Positions 6,311 through 13,284 of a DNA stretch of 13,360 nucleotides are shown one piece after another. Both the position numbers and the translations under genes were made by a program. Numbering within the stretch: position 1 is the stretch's first letter; each line of letters starts with the position of its first letter. The notes beneath the pieces are model-generated. The model searched no databases. It saw only the letters and a program-made list of their open reading frames with translations, and had not been told where the DNA came from. The DNA is taken from NCBI GenBank assembly GCA_905201685.1, contig CAJKOW010000046.1, forward strand, positions 1 to 13,360, written 5' to 3'. The stretch is from an uncultured Bacteroides sp. GTDB lineage: Bacteria > Bacteroidota > Bacteroidia > Bacteroidales > Bacteroidaceae.

Positions 6311-8005
6311 TCAACATTCCAGCAGCATCTGGTTCACCGAACCACCCGGAGGCGTCATCGGCATCACGTTGCCTTCTTCTTCCACACAGGCTTCGAGCAG
6401 GAACGGGCCGTCGGTTGCCAGCATCTCGCGGATAGCATCGGCCAGTTCCGAACGTTCCATCACACGACGCGAAGGAATGCCGTAAGCAGCAGCTATCTGC
6501 ATATAGTCGGGGTTCAACATGGGTGTGAACGAGTAGCGGCGGTTGAAGAACATGGCCTGCCACTGGCGAACGTTACCCAAATAATTATTGTTCAGCAGAA
6601 TCATCTTGACAGGGGCCTTCTGTTCCATCACCGTGCCCAGTTCCTGCAGGTTCATCTGCAAGCCGCCGTCGCCCATGAAGACACAAACCGTGCGGTCGGG
6701 GCGTCCGAACGTAGCACCGATGGCGGCAGGAAGACCGAAGCCCATCGTACCCAATCCGCCGGAAGTGACAATGCTGCGCGGACGGGTGTACTTGAAGTAA
6801 CGGGCAGACATCATCTGATTCTGACCAACGTCGGTCACCAGAATAGCATCGTTATGGGTTGCCTCGCTCACGGCACGTACCACTTCGCCCATGCTCAGCT
6901 CGCGGGTAGTGCGGCACAGTTCGGGACGGATTACCTTCTCTTCCTCTACTTCTTCGTAGGTACGGAAACTGTCGAGCCACTCCCGGTGGGTGGCCGGTTT
7001 CAGCAGTTCGGTAACGGCAGGCAATGTCTCTTTGCAGTTACCCAGCACAGCTACATCGGTCTTGATGTTCTTGTCTATCTCGGCAGGGTCGATATCGAAG
7101 TGAATGATTTTGGCTTGCGGGGCATAGGTTGCAACGTTGCCTGTCACACGGTCGTCGAAGCGCATACCTACGGCTATCAGCACATCGCACTTGTTAGTAT
7201 TGATGTTCGGTCCCAAATTGCCGTGCATACCCAGCATGCCTTTGTTCAGCGGATGGTCGGAAGGCAAAGCCGACAGTCCCAACAAGGTGCGTCCGGCAGG
7301 CAGTTCTGCCTTTTCAATGAAAGCTAACAGCTCGGCTTGAGCATTTCCCAACTCTACACCTTGCCCAACGAGCACCAACGGACGCTGGGCAGCGTTGATG
7401 AGGTCGGCCGCCTGGCGGATAGCCTCCATATCCATGTCGGGCACAGGCTGGTAGCTGCGGATGAAGTCGACTGTTGCCGGCGCATACTCTGTCTTATCCA
7501 CTTGGGCATTCTTGGCAAAGTCGAGCACTACGGGACCGGGACGTCCGCTGCGTGCTATGTAGAAGGCACGTGCCACAGCCCAAGCCACATCTTCGGCCCG
7601 GCGAATCTGATAGCTCCACTTGGTGATAGGTTGTGTGATGCCTACCAGATCGACTTCCTGAAAAGCATCCGTACCAAGAAAGCCCGTCCCCACCTGTCCG
7701 GCTATCACCACCATCGGCGTACTGTCTATCATGGCATCGGCAATGCCTGTAATAGTATTGGTGGCTCCCGGACCGCTGGTTACCAGACAGACACCTACCT
7801 CACCCGACACGCGGGCAAAGCCTTGCGCAGCATGGGTAGCTCCCTGTTCGTGGCGTACCAGAATATGGTTCAACGTCTTCCGATGGTCGTATAAGGCATC
7901 GAATACCGGCATGATGCTTCCACCCGGATAACCGAATATTGTTTTTACCCCCTCGTGTTCCAGCGAACGCATCAGGGCTTCTGCGCCTGTAATTGTATCT
8001 TTCAT
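6311..8005 (-). CDS. ilvB: Acetolactate (acetohydroxyacid) synthase large subunit
   Basis: A 564-residue thiamine-diphosphate enzyme that joins pyruvate with pyruvate or 2-ketobutyrate, the first committed step of valine/isoleucine synthesis. The N-terminal domain has the catalytic glutamate E53 in 'RHEQGATHAAQGFAR' and 'SGPGATN' at 77-83. The middle domain covers about 190-340, with 'GMRFDDRVTGN' at 280-290. The ThDP motif G-D-G starts at residue 445 and ends with N-N at 472-473. W482 and R480 in 'GNVRQWQ' occupy the position linked to herbicide response in other AHAS, and N478 replaces the more usual M/L/V. The full length is as expected. The leader before its ATG at 8005 consists of repeats with no Shine-Dalgarno site. 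It lies 161 bp after ilvD and needs IlvN for full activity and feedback control. Confidence 0.97.
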   Translation of the reverse strand: MKDTITGAEALMRSLEHEGVKTIFGYPGGSIMPVFDALYDHRKTLNHILVRHEQGATHAAQGFARVSGEVGVCLVTSGPGATNTITGIADAMIDSTPMVVIAGQVGTGFLGTDAFQEVDLVGITQPITKWSYQIRRAEDVAWAVARAFYIARSGRPGPVVLDFAKNAQVDKTEYAPATVDFIRSYQPVPDMDMEAIRQAADLINAAQRPLVLVGQGVELGNAQAELLAFIEKAELPAGRTLLGLSALPSDHPLNKGMLGMHGNLGPNINTNKCDVLIAVGMRFDDRVTGNVATYAPQAKIIHFDIDPAEIDKNIKTDVAVLGNCKETLPAVTELLKPATHREWLDSFRTYEEVEEEKVIRPELCRTTRELSMGEVVRAVSEATHNDAILVTDVGQNQMMSARYFKYTRPRSIVTSGGLGTMGFGLPAAIGATFGRPDRTVCVFMGDGGLQMNLQELGTVMEQKAPVKMILLNNNYLGNVRQWQAMFFNRRYSFTPMLNPDYMQIAAAYGIPSRRVMERSELADAIREMLATDGPFLLEACVEEEGNVMPMTPPGGSVNQMLLEC

Positions 8006-8166
8006 CTTGTAAATGAAGAATTAAGAATGAAGAATTAAGAATACTTTTTAATGAAAAATGATGAATGAAGAATGAAAAATTTCTTGTAAATGAGGAATTA
8101 AGAATTTCTTTATTAGTGAAGAACCACCAAAATTCTTCATTCTTCGTTCTTCATTCTTCATTTTTC
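8006..8166. repeat. 7-bp period TGAAGAA repeat with inverted arm, ilvD-ilvB gap
   Basis: Four heptamers TGAAGAA/TTAAGAA (8014-8041) face five complementary heptamers, ATTCTTC-type (8132-8166). AATGAAGAATGAA (8064-8076) has a perfect 13-bp inverted partner at 8150-8162. A 23-bp direct repeat with one mismatch, starting CTTGTAAATGA, occurs at 8006-8028 and 8083-8105. The repeats fill the whole gap. Confidence 0.8.
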
Positions 8167-9966
8167 TCATATCAGTCTCACCGCTCCTTTATCTGCCGAA
8201 CTTACCAGACTGGCGTAAGCCTTCAGCGCCTTGGACACTTCGCGGTTGCGGGTGACAGGCGTCATGGGGCGGACAGCCAGTTCTTCATCGGTCAGCTTCA
8301 CGTTAATGGTGCGGTTGGGAATATCTATTTCGATGATGTCGCCATCCACCAGCTTGCCGATGTTACCGCCGGCAGCCGCTTCGGGCGAGATGTGACCGAT
8401 GCTCAGGCCCGACGTACCGCCGCTGAAACGTCCGTCGGTAATAAGGGCACATTCCTTGCCCAAGTGGCGCGACTTGATGTAGGAGGTAGGATAAAGCATC
8501 TCTTGCATGCCCGGACCACCCTTAGGACCTTCGTGGGTGATAACCACTACGTCGCCACTCTGTACTTTACCGCCCAAGATACCTTCGCAAGCTGCTTCCT
8601 GCGAGTCAAACACCTTGGCAGGACCTGTAAACTTCCAGATGCTTTCGTCCACTCCGGCAGTCTTCACTACACAACCGTCCTGGGCGATGTTACCCTTCAG
8701 TACGGCCAGTCCGCCATCCTTGCTGTAAGCGTGCTCCAAGTCGCGGATGCAACCGTTGGCACGGTCAGTATCGAACTCTTTGTAATAAGCATCCTGCGAA
8801 CCCAGCTTCAAGTTGAACTTACCGCCGGGGGCACTGGCATACTTTTTCTGTGCCTTCTTGCAGACGTTGGGACTGGTGATGCAGTACTGGTCAATCTCCT
8901 CGGCCAGCGTCATGCCATCTACACGTTTCACACTGGTATCTACCAGTCCCCCTTTAGCCAGTTCGGCCATGATGGCTACGATGCCGCCTGCACGGTTCAC
9001 GTCCTGCACGTGGTATTTCTGCGTGTTCGGAGCAACCTTACACAAGCAGGGCGTCTTGCGCGACAATATGTCAATGTCTTCCATCTTGAAGTCGGCTCCA
9101 GCCTCGTGGGCCACGGCCAGCAGGTGAAGCACCGTATTGGTAGAACCTCCCATGGCGATATCCAGCGTCATGGCGTTGAGGAAAGCCTCGCGGGTGGCGA
9201 TGCTGCGGGGAAGTACGCTCTCGTCGCCTTCCTCGTAGTATTTGTAAGCGTTCTCCACAATCAGTTTGGCAGCGTCCTTGAACAGTTTCCGGCGATTCTC
9301 GTGTGTAGCCACAATTGTTCCATTGCCCGGCAGAGCCAGTCCGATGGCTTCATTCAGACAGTTCATCGAATTGGCGGTAAACATACCCGAACAGCATCCG
9401 CATGTGGGGCAGGCATGTTGCTCTATCTTGGCTACATCCTCGTCGCTCACCGTCGTATCGGCCGACTTGATCATGGCATCAATCAGGTCGAGGTGCTGCC
9501 CTTTCCACTCGCCAGCCTCCATCGGTCCGCCCGAAACGAAGACGGTAGGAATGTTCAGACGCATGGCGGCCATCAGCATGCCCGGCGTAATCTTGTCGCA
9601 ATTGCTGATGCAGACCATGGCATCGGCCTTGTGGGCATTGACCATGTACTCCACACTATCGGCAATGATGTCGCGCGAAGGCAGTGAATAAAGCATGCCG
9701 TCGTGTCCCATGGCAATGCCGTCGTCGATCGCAATGGTATTGAATTCGGCAGCAAAGCAACCCAGCTTTTCAATCTCTTCCTTGACGAACTGCCCTATCT
9801 CGTGCAGGTGGACGTGCCCCGGAACAAACTGCGTAAACGAATTAACGATGGCAATAATGGGCTTACCCATCTGCTCACGCTTCATGCCATTGGCCACCCA
9901 CAATGCACGTGCTCCCGCCATGCGGCGGCCTTGCGTGCTGAACGAACTGCGTAACTGATGTTTCAT
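8167..9966 (-). CDS. ilvD: Dihydroxy-acid dehydratase
   Basis: A 599-residue iron-sulfur dehydratase that converts 2,3-dihydroxy-isovalerate and 2,3-dihydroxy-3-methylvalerate to the 2-keto acids, the third step of the pathway. Cluster and active-site elements are visible: 'DDGIAMGH' at 81-88, C123 in 'SNCDKITPGM', 'ACPTCGCCSGMF' at 185-196, and the conserved serine in 'DGRFSGGTSGLSIGH' towards the C-terminus. At 47-51 it reads F-V-P-G-H, as in the E. coli enzyme, not the P-C-N of the [2Fe-2S] plant-type enzymes, so I infer an oxygen-sensitive [4Fe-4S]-type protein. The length is slightly below E. coli (616) because a short C-terminal insertion is absent. It is the first gene of the operon. 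An unusual (for this genome) AAAGGAG ribosome-binding site at 9977-9983 lies 10 nt before the ATG, directly after the attenuator hairpin. Confidence 0.97.
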   Translation of the reverse strand: MKHQLRSSFSTQGRRMAGARALWVANGMKREQMGKPIIAIVNSFTQFVPGHVHLHEIGQFVKEEIEKLGCFAAEFNTIAIDDGIAMGHDGMLYSLPSRDIIADSVEYMVNAHKADAMVCISNCDKITPGMLMAAMRLNIPTVFVSGGPMEAGEWKGQHLDLIDAMIKSADTTVSDEDVAKIEQHACPTCGCCSGMFTANSMNCLNEAIGLALPGNGTIVATHENRRKLFKDAAKLIVENAYKYYEEGDESVLPRSIATREAFLNAMTLDIAMGGSTNTVLHLLAVAHEAGADFKMEDIDILSRKTPCLCKVAPNTQKYHVQDVNRAGGIVAIMAELAKGGLVDTSVKRVDGMTLAEEIDQYCITSPNVCKKAQKKYASAPGGKFNLKLGSQDAYYKEFDTDRANGCIRDLEHAYSKDGGLAVLKGNIAQDGCVVKTAGVDESIWKFTGPAKVFDSQEAACEGILGGKVQSGDVVVITHEGPKGGPGMQEMLYPTSYIKSRHLGKECALITDGRFSGGTSGLSIGHISPEAAAGGNIGKLVDGDIIEIDIPNRTINVKLTDEELAVRPMTPVTRNREVSKALKAYASLVSSADKGAVRLI

Positions 9967-9987
9967 CTTCGTTATTCTCCTTTCAAT

Positions 9988-10019
9988 AAAAAAGCCTTTC
10001 TCGTATGTGAGAAAGGCTT
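9988..10019 (-). terminator. Attenuator terminator upstream of ilvD
   Basis: In the minus-strand transcript AAGCCTTTCTC (10019-10009), loop ACATAC, GAGAAAGGCTT (10002-9992) form a perfect 11-bp hairpin, followed by a U-run (9993-9988). It lies between the leader peptide and ilvD. It would stop transcription before the first structural gene unless the antiterminator forms. Confidence 0.9.
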
Positions 10020-10069
10020 CAAAAAAATATCTTCATCAGGTATGGATACATACACAAAACCTTTCTCAC
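10007..10069 (-). promoter_or_regulatory. Antiterminator pairing of the ilv attenuator
   Basis: The transcript segment GTGAGAAAGG (10069-10060), overlapping the leader stop codon, is perfectly complementary over 10 bp to CCTTTCTCAC (10016-10007), which contains most of the 5' arm of the terminator. The two structures exclude each other. A ribosome finishing the leader would cover 10060-10069 and allow termination. A ribosome stalled at the Ile/Val codons would leave it free and favour read-through. A further possible protector pairing joins TACATACA (10133-10126) with TGTATGTA (10054-10047). Confidence 0.8.
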
Positions 10070-10140
10070 GCTCTTGATTTCAAGACCACGACGCGAATAA
10101 TATGCAGGACTGCCAGGTTAATGGATGTATGTAGCATCAT
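10066..10140 (-). CDS. ilv operon leader peptide (24 aa)
   Basis: A short reading frame runs from ATG at 10140 to TGA at 10068-10066. It begins M-M-L-H-T-S-I-N-L-A, continues V-L-H-I-I-R-V-V-V-L (residues 11-20) and ends K-S-R-A. Eleven of 24 residues are Leu, Ile or Val, including I-I at 14-15 and V-V-V-L at 17-20. This fits a ribosome-stalling sensor of branched-chain aminoacyl-tRNA, as in the enterobacterial ilv leaders. A purine-rich AAAGAAAGAT directly precedes the start. The second ATG (10137) could also serve. The stop codon lies inside the antiterminator strand, which is the geometry expected for attenuation. Confidence 0.85.
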   Translation of the reverse strand: MMLHTSINLAVLHIIRVVVLKSRA

Positions 10141-10187
10141 ATCTTTCTTTTTTAAACGATTCAACTGTTTTATTGCTTAACGTGTCG

Positions 10188-10218
10188 CAAAGGTAAGTGA
10201 TTTTTTATAATATACAAG
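10188..10218 (-). promoter_or_regulatory. Promoter of the ilv operon
   Basis: On the minus strand CTTG (10215-10218, three of four bases of TTTG) is followed after 19 nt by TACCTTTG (10188-10195), a full match to TAnnTTTG. The start would be near 10182, about 42 nt before the leader-peptide ATG. Its position just upstream of the leader supports the call. Confidence 0.8.
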
Positions 10219-10392
10219 CAGTTTGAAGAAAAAAAAGATATTTTTCTTTAGAATCGTAAGGAAAGCAAACGAAAAACTCTCCTTTTATCATGAAAGCAGA
10301 GCCGATGGCAGAACTTCAGAGCAGCATTCCCCCGGCTTTGCAGGGGAAAACTGTGGGGTTTGCCCGACTATTGCCCCGCATTTGAGAGACAA

Positions 10393-10436
10393 ACGCGAGG
10401 CGTTTTGCCAACAGACGCGAGGCATTTTGCCGACAA
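10393..10436. repeat. Two tandem 22-bp units
   Basis: Units at 10393-10414 and 10415-10436 both read ACGCGAGGC, then R, then TTTTGCC, then R-ACA. They differ at only four positions. A decayed unit may precede them (10371-10392). The period equals that of the unrelated-looking repeat at 1876-1941. Confidence 0.65.
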
Positions 10437-10718
10437 ACACGACGAAGTTCCTGACCACCCACGCCTTCCACCATCTCAGGCCCCTTTCCACAGCAACATT
10501 TACCACGACCGGACAAAAGGGAAAGGGGCGTTGTCGTCGTCGTCATTCGTTGCCCTGTTATAACAACATTATCTTTTTCTTTTTTTCTTTCTTTCTTTAT
10601 ATATATATAAATATAAGGGACGATTTTGTGTGATTTTCAAGCAACACAGTCATTATCCATTTAATTATCAATTAATTACAACTTTTCAATCAGTGAATAT
10701 AGCGATTATTTCGGCCTG

Positions 10719-10893
10719 TTTTTCTTCATTTTTCGATGATTTTATGCTGTTTTTTGCCATTTTTTCGCTGTTTTTTGCCGGATTTTCATCGTTTTTTCTT
10801 CAAAACAGGGTCGGAAATGGCAAAATTTTCATCATTTTCTGTGGTTTTTCGAGTATTTTCTGTTGTTTTTCGGGCATTTTTCATGATTTATTT
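10719..10893. repeat. Helically phased T-tract array (predicted curved DNA)
   Basis: Runs of four to six T on the plus strand begin at 10719, 10729, 10740, 10750, 10760, 10771, 10783, 10792, then 10826 (as AAAATTTT), 10835, 10845, 10856, 10866, 10877, with a shorter run at 10887. The mean spacing is close to 10.4 bp, one helical turn. The gap between the two blocks holds A-runs at 10802 and 10814. Phased A/T-tracts are the standard cause of intrinsic DNA curvature. Confidence 0.8.
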
Positions 10894-10977
10894 CAAGTCG
10901 GCACACCGCTGTGTCATCCACCTCACGAAGCGGAATTCACTGAGGTCGGGACAGGAAGAGGAAAGATAACAGCAAGT

Positions 10978-11010
10978 TTTGCAACATAAACCAAAAGTTT
11001 CGTATCTTTG
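10978..11010 (+). promoter_or_regulatory. Promoter of slyD
   Basis: TTTG (10978-10981) is followed after 21 nt by TATCTTTG (11003-11010), both full matches to the Bacteroides -33/-7 consensus. Transcription would begin near 11017, giving an untranslated leader of about 145 nt. That leader contains a small hairpin CCTTCC/GGAAGG near 11082-11102. Confidence 0.8.
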
Positions 11011-11161
11011 CCTCGGCGAAGCGTCACAAAGCTCAAGCTTCAGATTTGCCTGAACTTACGGAAATAAATGACAACTTCTGCCCCTTCCTTGCTTCCGGAA
11101 GGTATAAAAACAGAGACTTAAGCAAAAAGATTATTCACTAAAACAAACAGTTATAACAAAA

Positions 11162-11740
11162 ATGGAAAACAAATACATCACCGTAGCCTACAAGTTGTAT
11201 TCGATCGAAGATGGAGAAAAAGATTTCGTAGAAGAAGCCCCGACTGAACACCCGTTCCAATTCATCTCGGGACTGGGCATGACACTGGATGCCTTCGAAA
11301 GCCAACTGGCAGGGCTGAATGTAGGAGACAAATTCGACTTCACCATCGGCGCTACCGATGCTTATGGCGAATACGATGAAGATCACGTCATCGAACTGCC
11401 CAAAACCATCTTCCTGATAGACGGAAAATTCGATAGCGAACGTGTGGTAGAAGGCGCCGTCATTCCCCTGATGACTGCCGAAGGCCAGCGCATCAACGGT
11501 AGCGTGGTAGAGGTAAAAGACGATGTGGTAATCATGGATATGAACCACCCCTTAGCCGGATGCGACCTGAACTTCGTAGGCGAAGTAGTAACCAGCCGTC
11601 CGGCAACCAATGAAGAACTGGCCGAAGTAGCCCGCATGATGAGCGGCGGTTGCGGAGGCGGATGCGGAAGTTGCGGTGGCGGATGCGGCGACCACGATGG
11701 TGGCGACGACTGCGGATGCGAAGGCGGATGCTGCCACTAA
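11162..11740 (+). CDS. slyD: SlyD-type FKBP peptidyl-prolyl isomerase with Cys-rich metal tail
   Basis: A 192-residue cytoplasmic prolyl isomerase/chaperone. The split FKBP domain covers about 1-70 and 125-150: 'FISGLGMTLDAFESQLAGLNVGDK' (35-57) and 'MNHPLAG' (127-133) are hallmark stretches. The insert-in-flap chaperone domain lies between, about 70-125. The C-terminal tail from residue 161 is a metal-binding segment with eight cysteines (C164, C168, C171, C175, C184, C186, C190, C191) and H178, H192 plus several Asp. This resembles the E. coli SlyD tail that binds nickel, zinc and other metals, although here it is dominated by Cys rather than His. In E. coli SlyD aids hydrogenase nickel delivery; the client here is unknown. 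It has its own promoter and converges on the downstream gene. Confidence 0.95.
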   Translation: MENKYITVAYKLYSIEDGEKDFVEEAPTEHPFQFISGLGMTLDAFESQLAGLNVGDKFDFTIGATDAYGEYDEDHVIELPKTIFLIDGKFDSERVVEGAVIPLMTAEGQRINGSVVEVKDDVVIMDMNHPLAGCDLNFVGEVVTSRPATNEELAEVARMMSGGCGGGCGSCGGGCGDHDGGDDCGCEGGCCH

Positions 11741-11754
11741 GGGAATGAAGAATG

Positions 11755-11836
11755 AAAAATGAAGAATGAAGAATTTTCGTTTAATGTGTATCTGCCCAAT
11801 AAGGGAACACAAAGAAATTCTTCATTCTTCATTTTT
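11755..11836. terminator. Perfect 22-bp inverted repeat between convergent genes
   Basis: Positions 11755-11776 (beginning AAAAATGAAGAATGAAG) are perfectly complementary to 11815-11836, separated by 38 nt. The sequence belongs to the same TGAAGAA family as the ilvD-ilvB gap. Lying between the ends of slyD and the UPF0597 gene, with T-runs at the 3' side on both strands, it could act as an AU-rich bidirectional terminator. It is not a typical GC-rich one. Confidence 0.6.
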
Positions 11837-11846
11837 ATCTCTTCAT

Positions 11847-13130
11847 TTACTTGCTTGTCATAATATCAAGCACCAGTCGGTCCGTCTCATTCATTCCCTG
11901 CGATCCTATCTTCGTCAGGTTACGGATACTCTGATCGACATCTTCGTCAATGATACCCTCCACCGAAGTGACACACCGGTTTTCCATCGCCATGATGGCG
12001 GAAAGAACGGCTGTCGATACACCGGTTGTCACCTTCAATGCGCAACTCGGCTTCGCACCGTCGCATATCATACCCGTCAGATTGGCAATCATGTTCTGTA
12101 CGGCGTACGTAATCTGCTCGTATGTACCACCCATCAGCCAGGTAATACCACAACTGGAGCCTGTAGCAGCCACCACACAACCACACAAGGCTGAAAGACG
12201 CCCCAGACTTTCCTTGATATAAATCACCGTCAGATGACTCAACATCAGGGCACGTATCAGCTCCTCCTCCGACTTTCCGTTCTCTTCGGCATAAACCAGT
12301 ACCGGAAGTGTTGCTGAAATTCCCTGGTTGCCACTGCCCGAATTGCTCATCACCGGTATCATGGCGCCGGCCATACGGGCGTCGCAGGCTCCCGACGTAT
12401 AAGAAAGAATGTGCGAAAAGACACTGTCACCCATAATCTTATGCTCGTAATTTCCGCGAAGCATTTTGCCCAATCCGTGACCGTAATCGCCCTTGAACGA
12501 CTGTTCGGCAGCCGCTTTGTTCAAGCGGGCAGTATCCAGAATGAAGCGTATTTCGTCGAGCGGAGCCGTCATGGCAAAGTCGTACACCTTACGCATGCTC
12601 AGGCTGATGCCTTCTTCCTCTTCTTCGGCCGCACCCGACGACGTGCGCTTGTCGAGCATAACCTCGGCATTGCGGGCTTCGTAAACGAAGTTTGTATGTC
12701 CACCTGCAATAATAGCCGTAGCCTCTTCATCGCCTGCCTGACACACAACTTCGATATAAAGCTTCTCGGCAATATCCTTTTTCAGAGCAATCGAAATCCG
12801 CTTTTCGGCAATAAACCGTTTACCTTCTTCCACGGCTTCGGGAGTGCTGTCCTTCAAAACCTCCAGCTGATAGGCCGATTTTCCGATCAAAGCCCCCAAA
12901 GCCACTGCAATGGGCAGACCAATCATGCCCGTGCCCGGGATGCCTACTCCCATGGCATTTTTCAGGATATTGGCACTCAGCCACAACGAAATCTTCTCCG
13001 GGCGTTTACCCAACAATTCGGTAGCCCGCGCCACACACAACGCCACTGCAATGGGTTCGGTACATCCGATGGCCGGAACAACTTCCTGCTTCACCAGTCT
13101 GATAATTTTTTTTCTTTCTATTTCGTCCAT
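11847..13130 (-). CDS. UPF0597 / SDH-alpha family, L-cysteine desulfidase-like protein
   Basis: A 427-residue protein of the serine dehydratase alpha-chain superfamily (UPF0597, relatives of E. coli YhaM/CyuA and archaeal L-cysteine desulfidase). These use a [4Fe-4S] cluster, not pyridoxal phosphate, to eliminate sulfide or water from cysteine or serine. Visible elements are C23 in 'AIGCTEPIAVALC' (20-32), 'SNSGSGNQG' at 262-270, C316 and C318 in 'ALCGCVVAATG', C327 in 'SSCGITW', and C356/C363 in 'MICDGAKPSCALK'. These are the expected cluster cysteines. Length is normal for the family. It most likely breaks down L-cysteine to pyruvate, ammonia and sulfide, but L-serine or another substrate cannot be excluded from sequence alone. 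It stands alone, convergent with slyD and divergent from a possible gene at 13285. Confidence 0.9.
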   Translation of the reverse strand: MDEIERKKIIRLVKQEVVPAIGCTEPIAVALCVARATELLGKRPEKISLWLSANILKNAMGVGIPGTGMIGLPIAVALGALIGKSAYQLEVLKDSTPEAVEEGKRFIAEKRISIALKKDIAEKLYIEVVCQAGDEEATAIIAGGHTNFVYEARNAEVMLDKRTSSGAAEEEEEGISLSMRKVYDFAMTAPLDEIRFILDTARLNKAAAEQSFKGDYGHGLGKMLRGNYEHKIMGDSVFSHILSYTSGACDARMAGAMIPVMSNSGSGNQGISATLPVLVYAEENGKSEEELIRALMLSHLTVIYIKESLGRLSALCGCVVAATGSSCGITWLMGGTYEQITYAVQNMIANLTGMICDGAKPSCALKVTTGVSTAVLSAIMAMENRCVTSVEGIIDEDVDQSIRNLTKIGSQGMNETDRLVLDIMTSK

Positions 13131-13160
13131 AGTAAACTCTATTATTATTCAATAATCATA

Positions 13161-13168
13161 CAAAATTA
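13161..13168 (-). promoter_or_regulatory. Possible -7 promoter element of the UPF0597 gene
   Basis: On the minus strand TAATTTTG fits TAnnTTTG 31 bp before the ATG at 13130. There is no TTTG at the expected distance upstream, so the call is weak. An overlapping TACCTTTA (13167-13174) is an alternative. Confidence 0.3.
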
Positions 13169-13254
13169 AAGGTAATGACAGATAAAACCATAAGAATCGG
13201 CCATTATTTTTACAGAATAACGGCTTTTAAAGACAATATTCCGAAATAATAGAT

Positions 13255-13262
13255 TATTTTTG
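13255..13262 (+). promoter_or_regulatory. Possible -7 promoter element of the rightmost gene
   Basis: TATTTTTG fits TAnnTTTG, 23 bp before the ATG at 13285. No upstream TTTG lies at the right distance, and the sequence around is AT-rich, where such matches arise easily by chance. Confidence 0.3.
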
Positions 13263-13284
13263 TAACTTGCTAATAATAGGTAAA

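Larger units (their letters stand above)
10219..10977. other. Non-coding divergent region between ilv and slyD promoters
   Basis: About 760 bp without a convincing gene. Reading rightward it holds two tandem 22-bp units (10393-10436), a 10-bp inverted repeat GCCCCTTTCC/GGAAAGGGGC (10480-10489 with 10520-10529), a CTTT-rich tract and an ATATATATA run (10569-10615), and the phased T-tract array (10719-10893). Open frames here have extreme composition (Phe/Lys/Ser runs) and no recognisable family, so I regard them as accidental. Confidence 0.6.

Noticed and set aside
6260..7327. 355-codon open frame on the plus strand
   Set aside because: Antisense shadow of ilvB; the composition is that of a reverse-frame artefact.
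8065..9687. 540-codon open frame on the plus strand
   Set aside because: It lies opposite ilvD, whose motifs are unmistakable, and begins inside the 7-bp repeats. No family features are visible in the translation.
9967..10180. T-box or other riboswitch upstream of ilvD
   Set aside because: I found no T-box sequence or specifier-loop layout. The leader peptide with alternative hairpins explains the region fully.
10223..10633. 136-codon open frame on the plus strand starting with a Lys/Phe run
   Set aside because: It runs through the 22-bp repeats, the CTTT tract and the ATATAT run, has homopolymer-driven composition, and its start overlaps the ilv promoter.
10786..10884. 32-codon minus-strand frame with a repeated R-K-T-T-E-N motif
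   Set aside because: The peptide repeat only mirrors the 21-bp double spacing of A-tracts; no promoter or conserved context supports translation.
10630..10989. 119-codon open frame on the plus strand rich in Phe
   Set aside because: The Phe/Ser richness is produced by the phased T-tracts; it is better explained as curved non-coding DNA.
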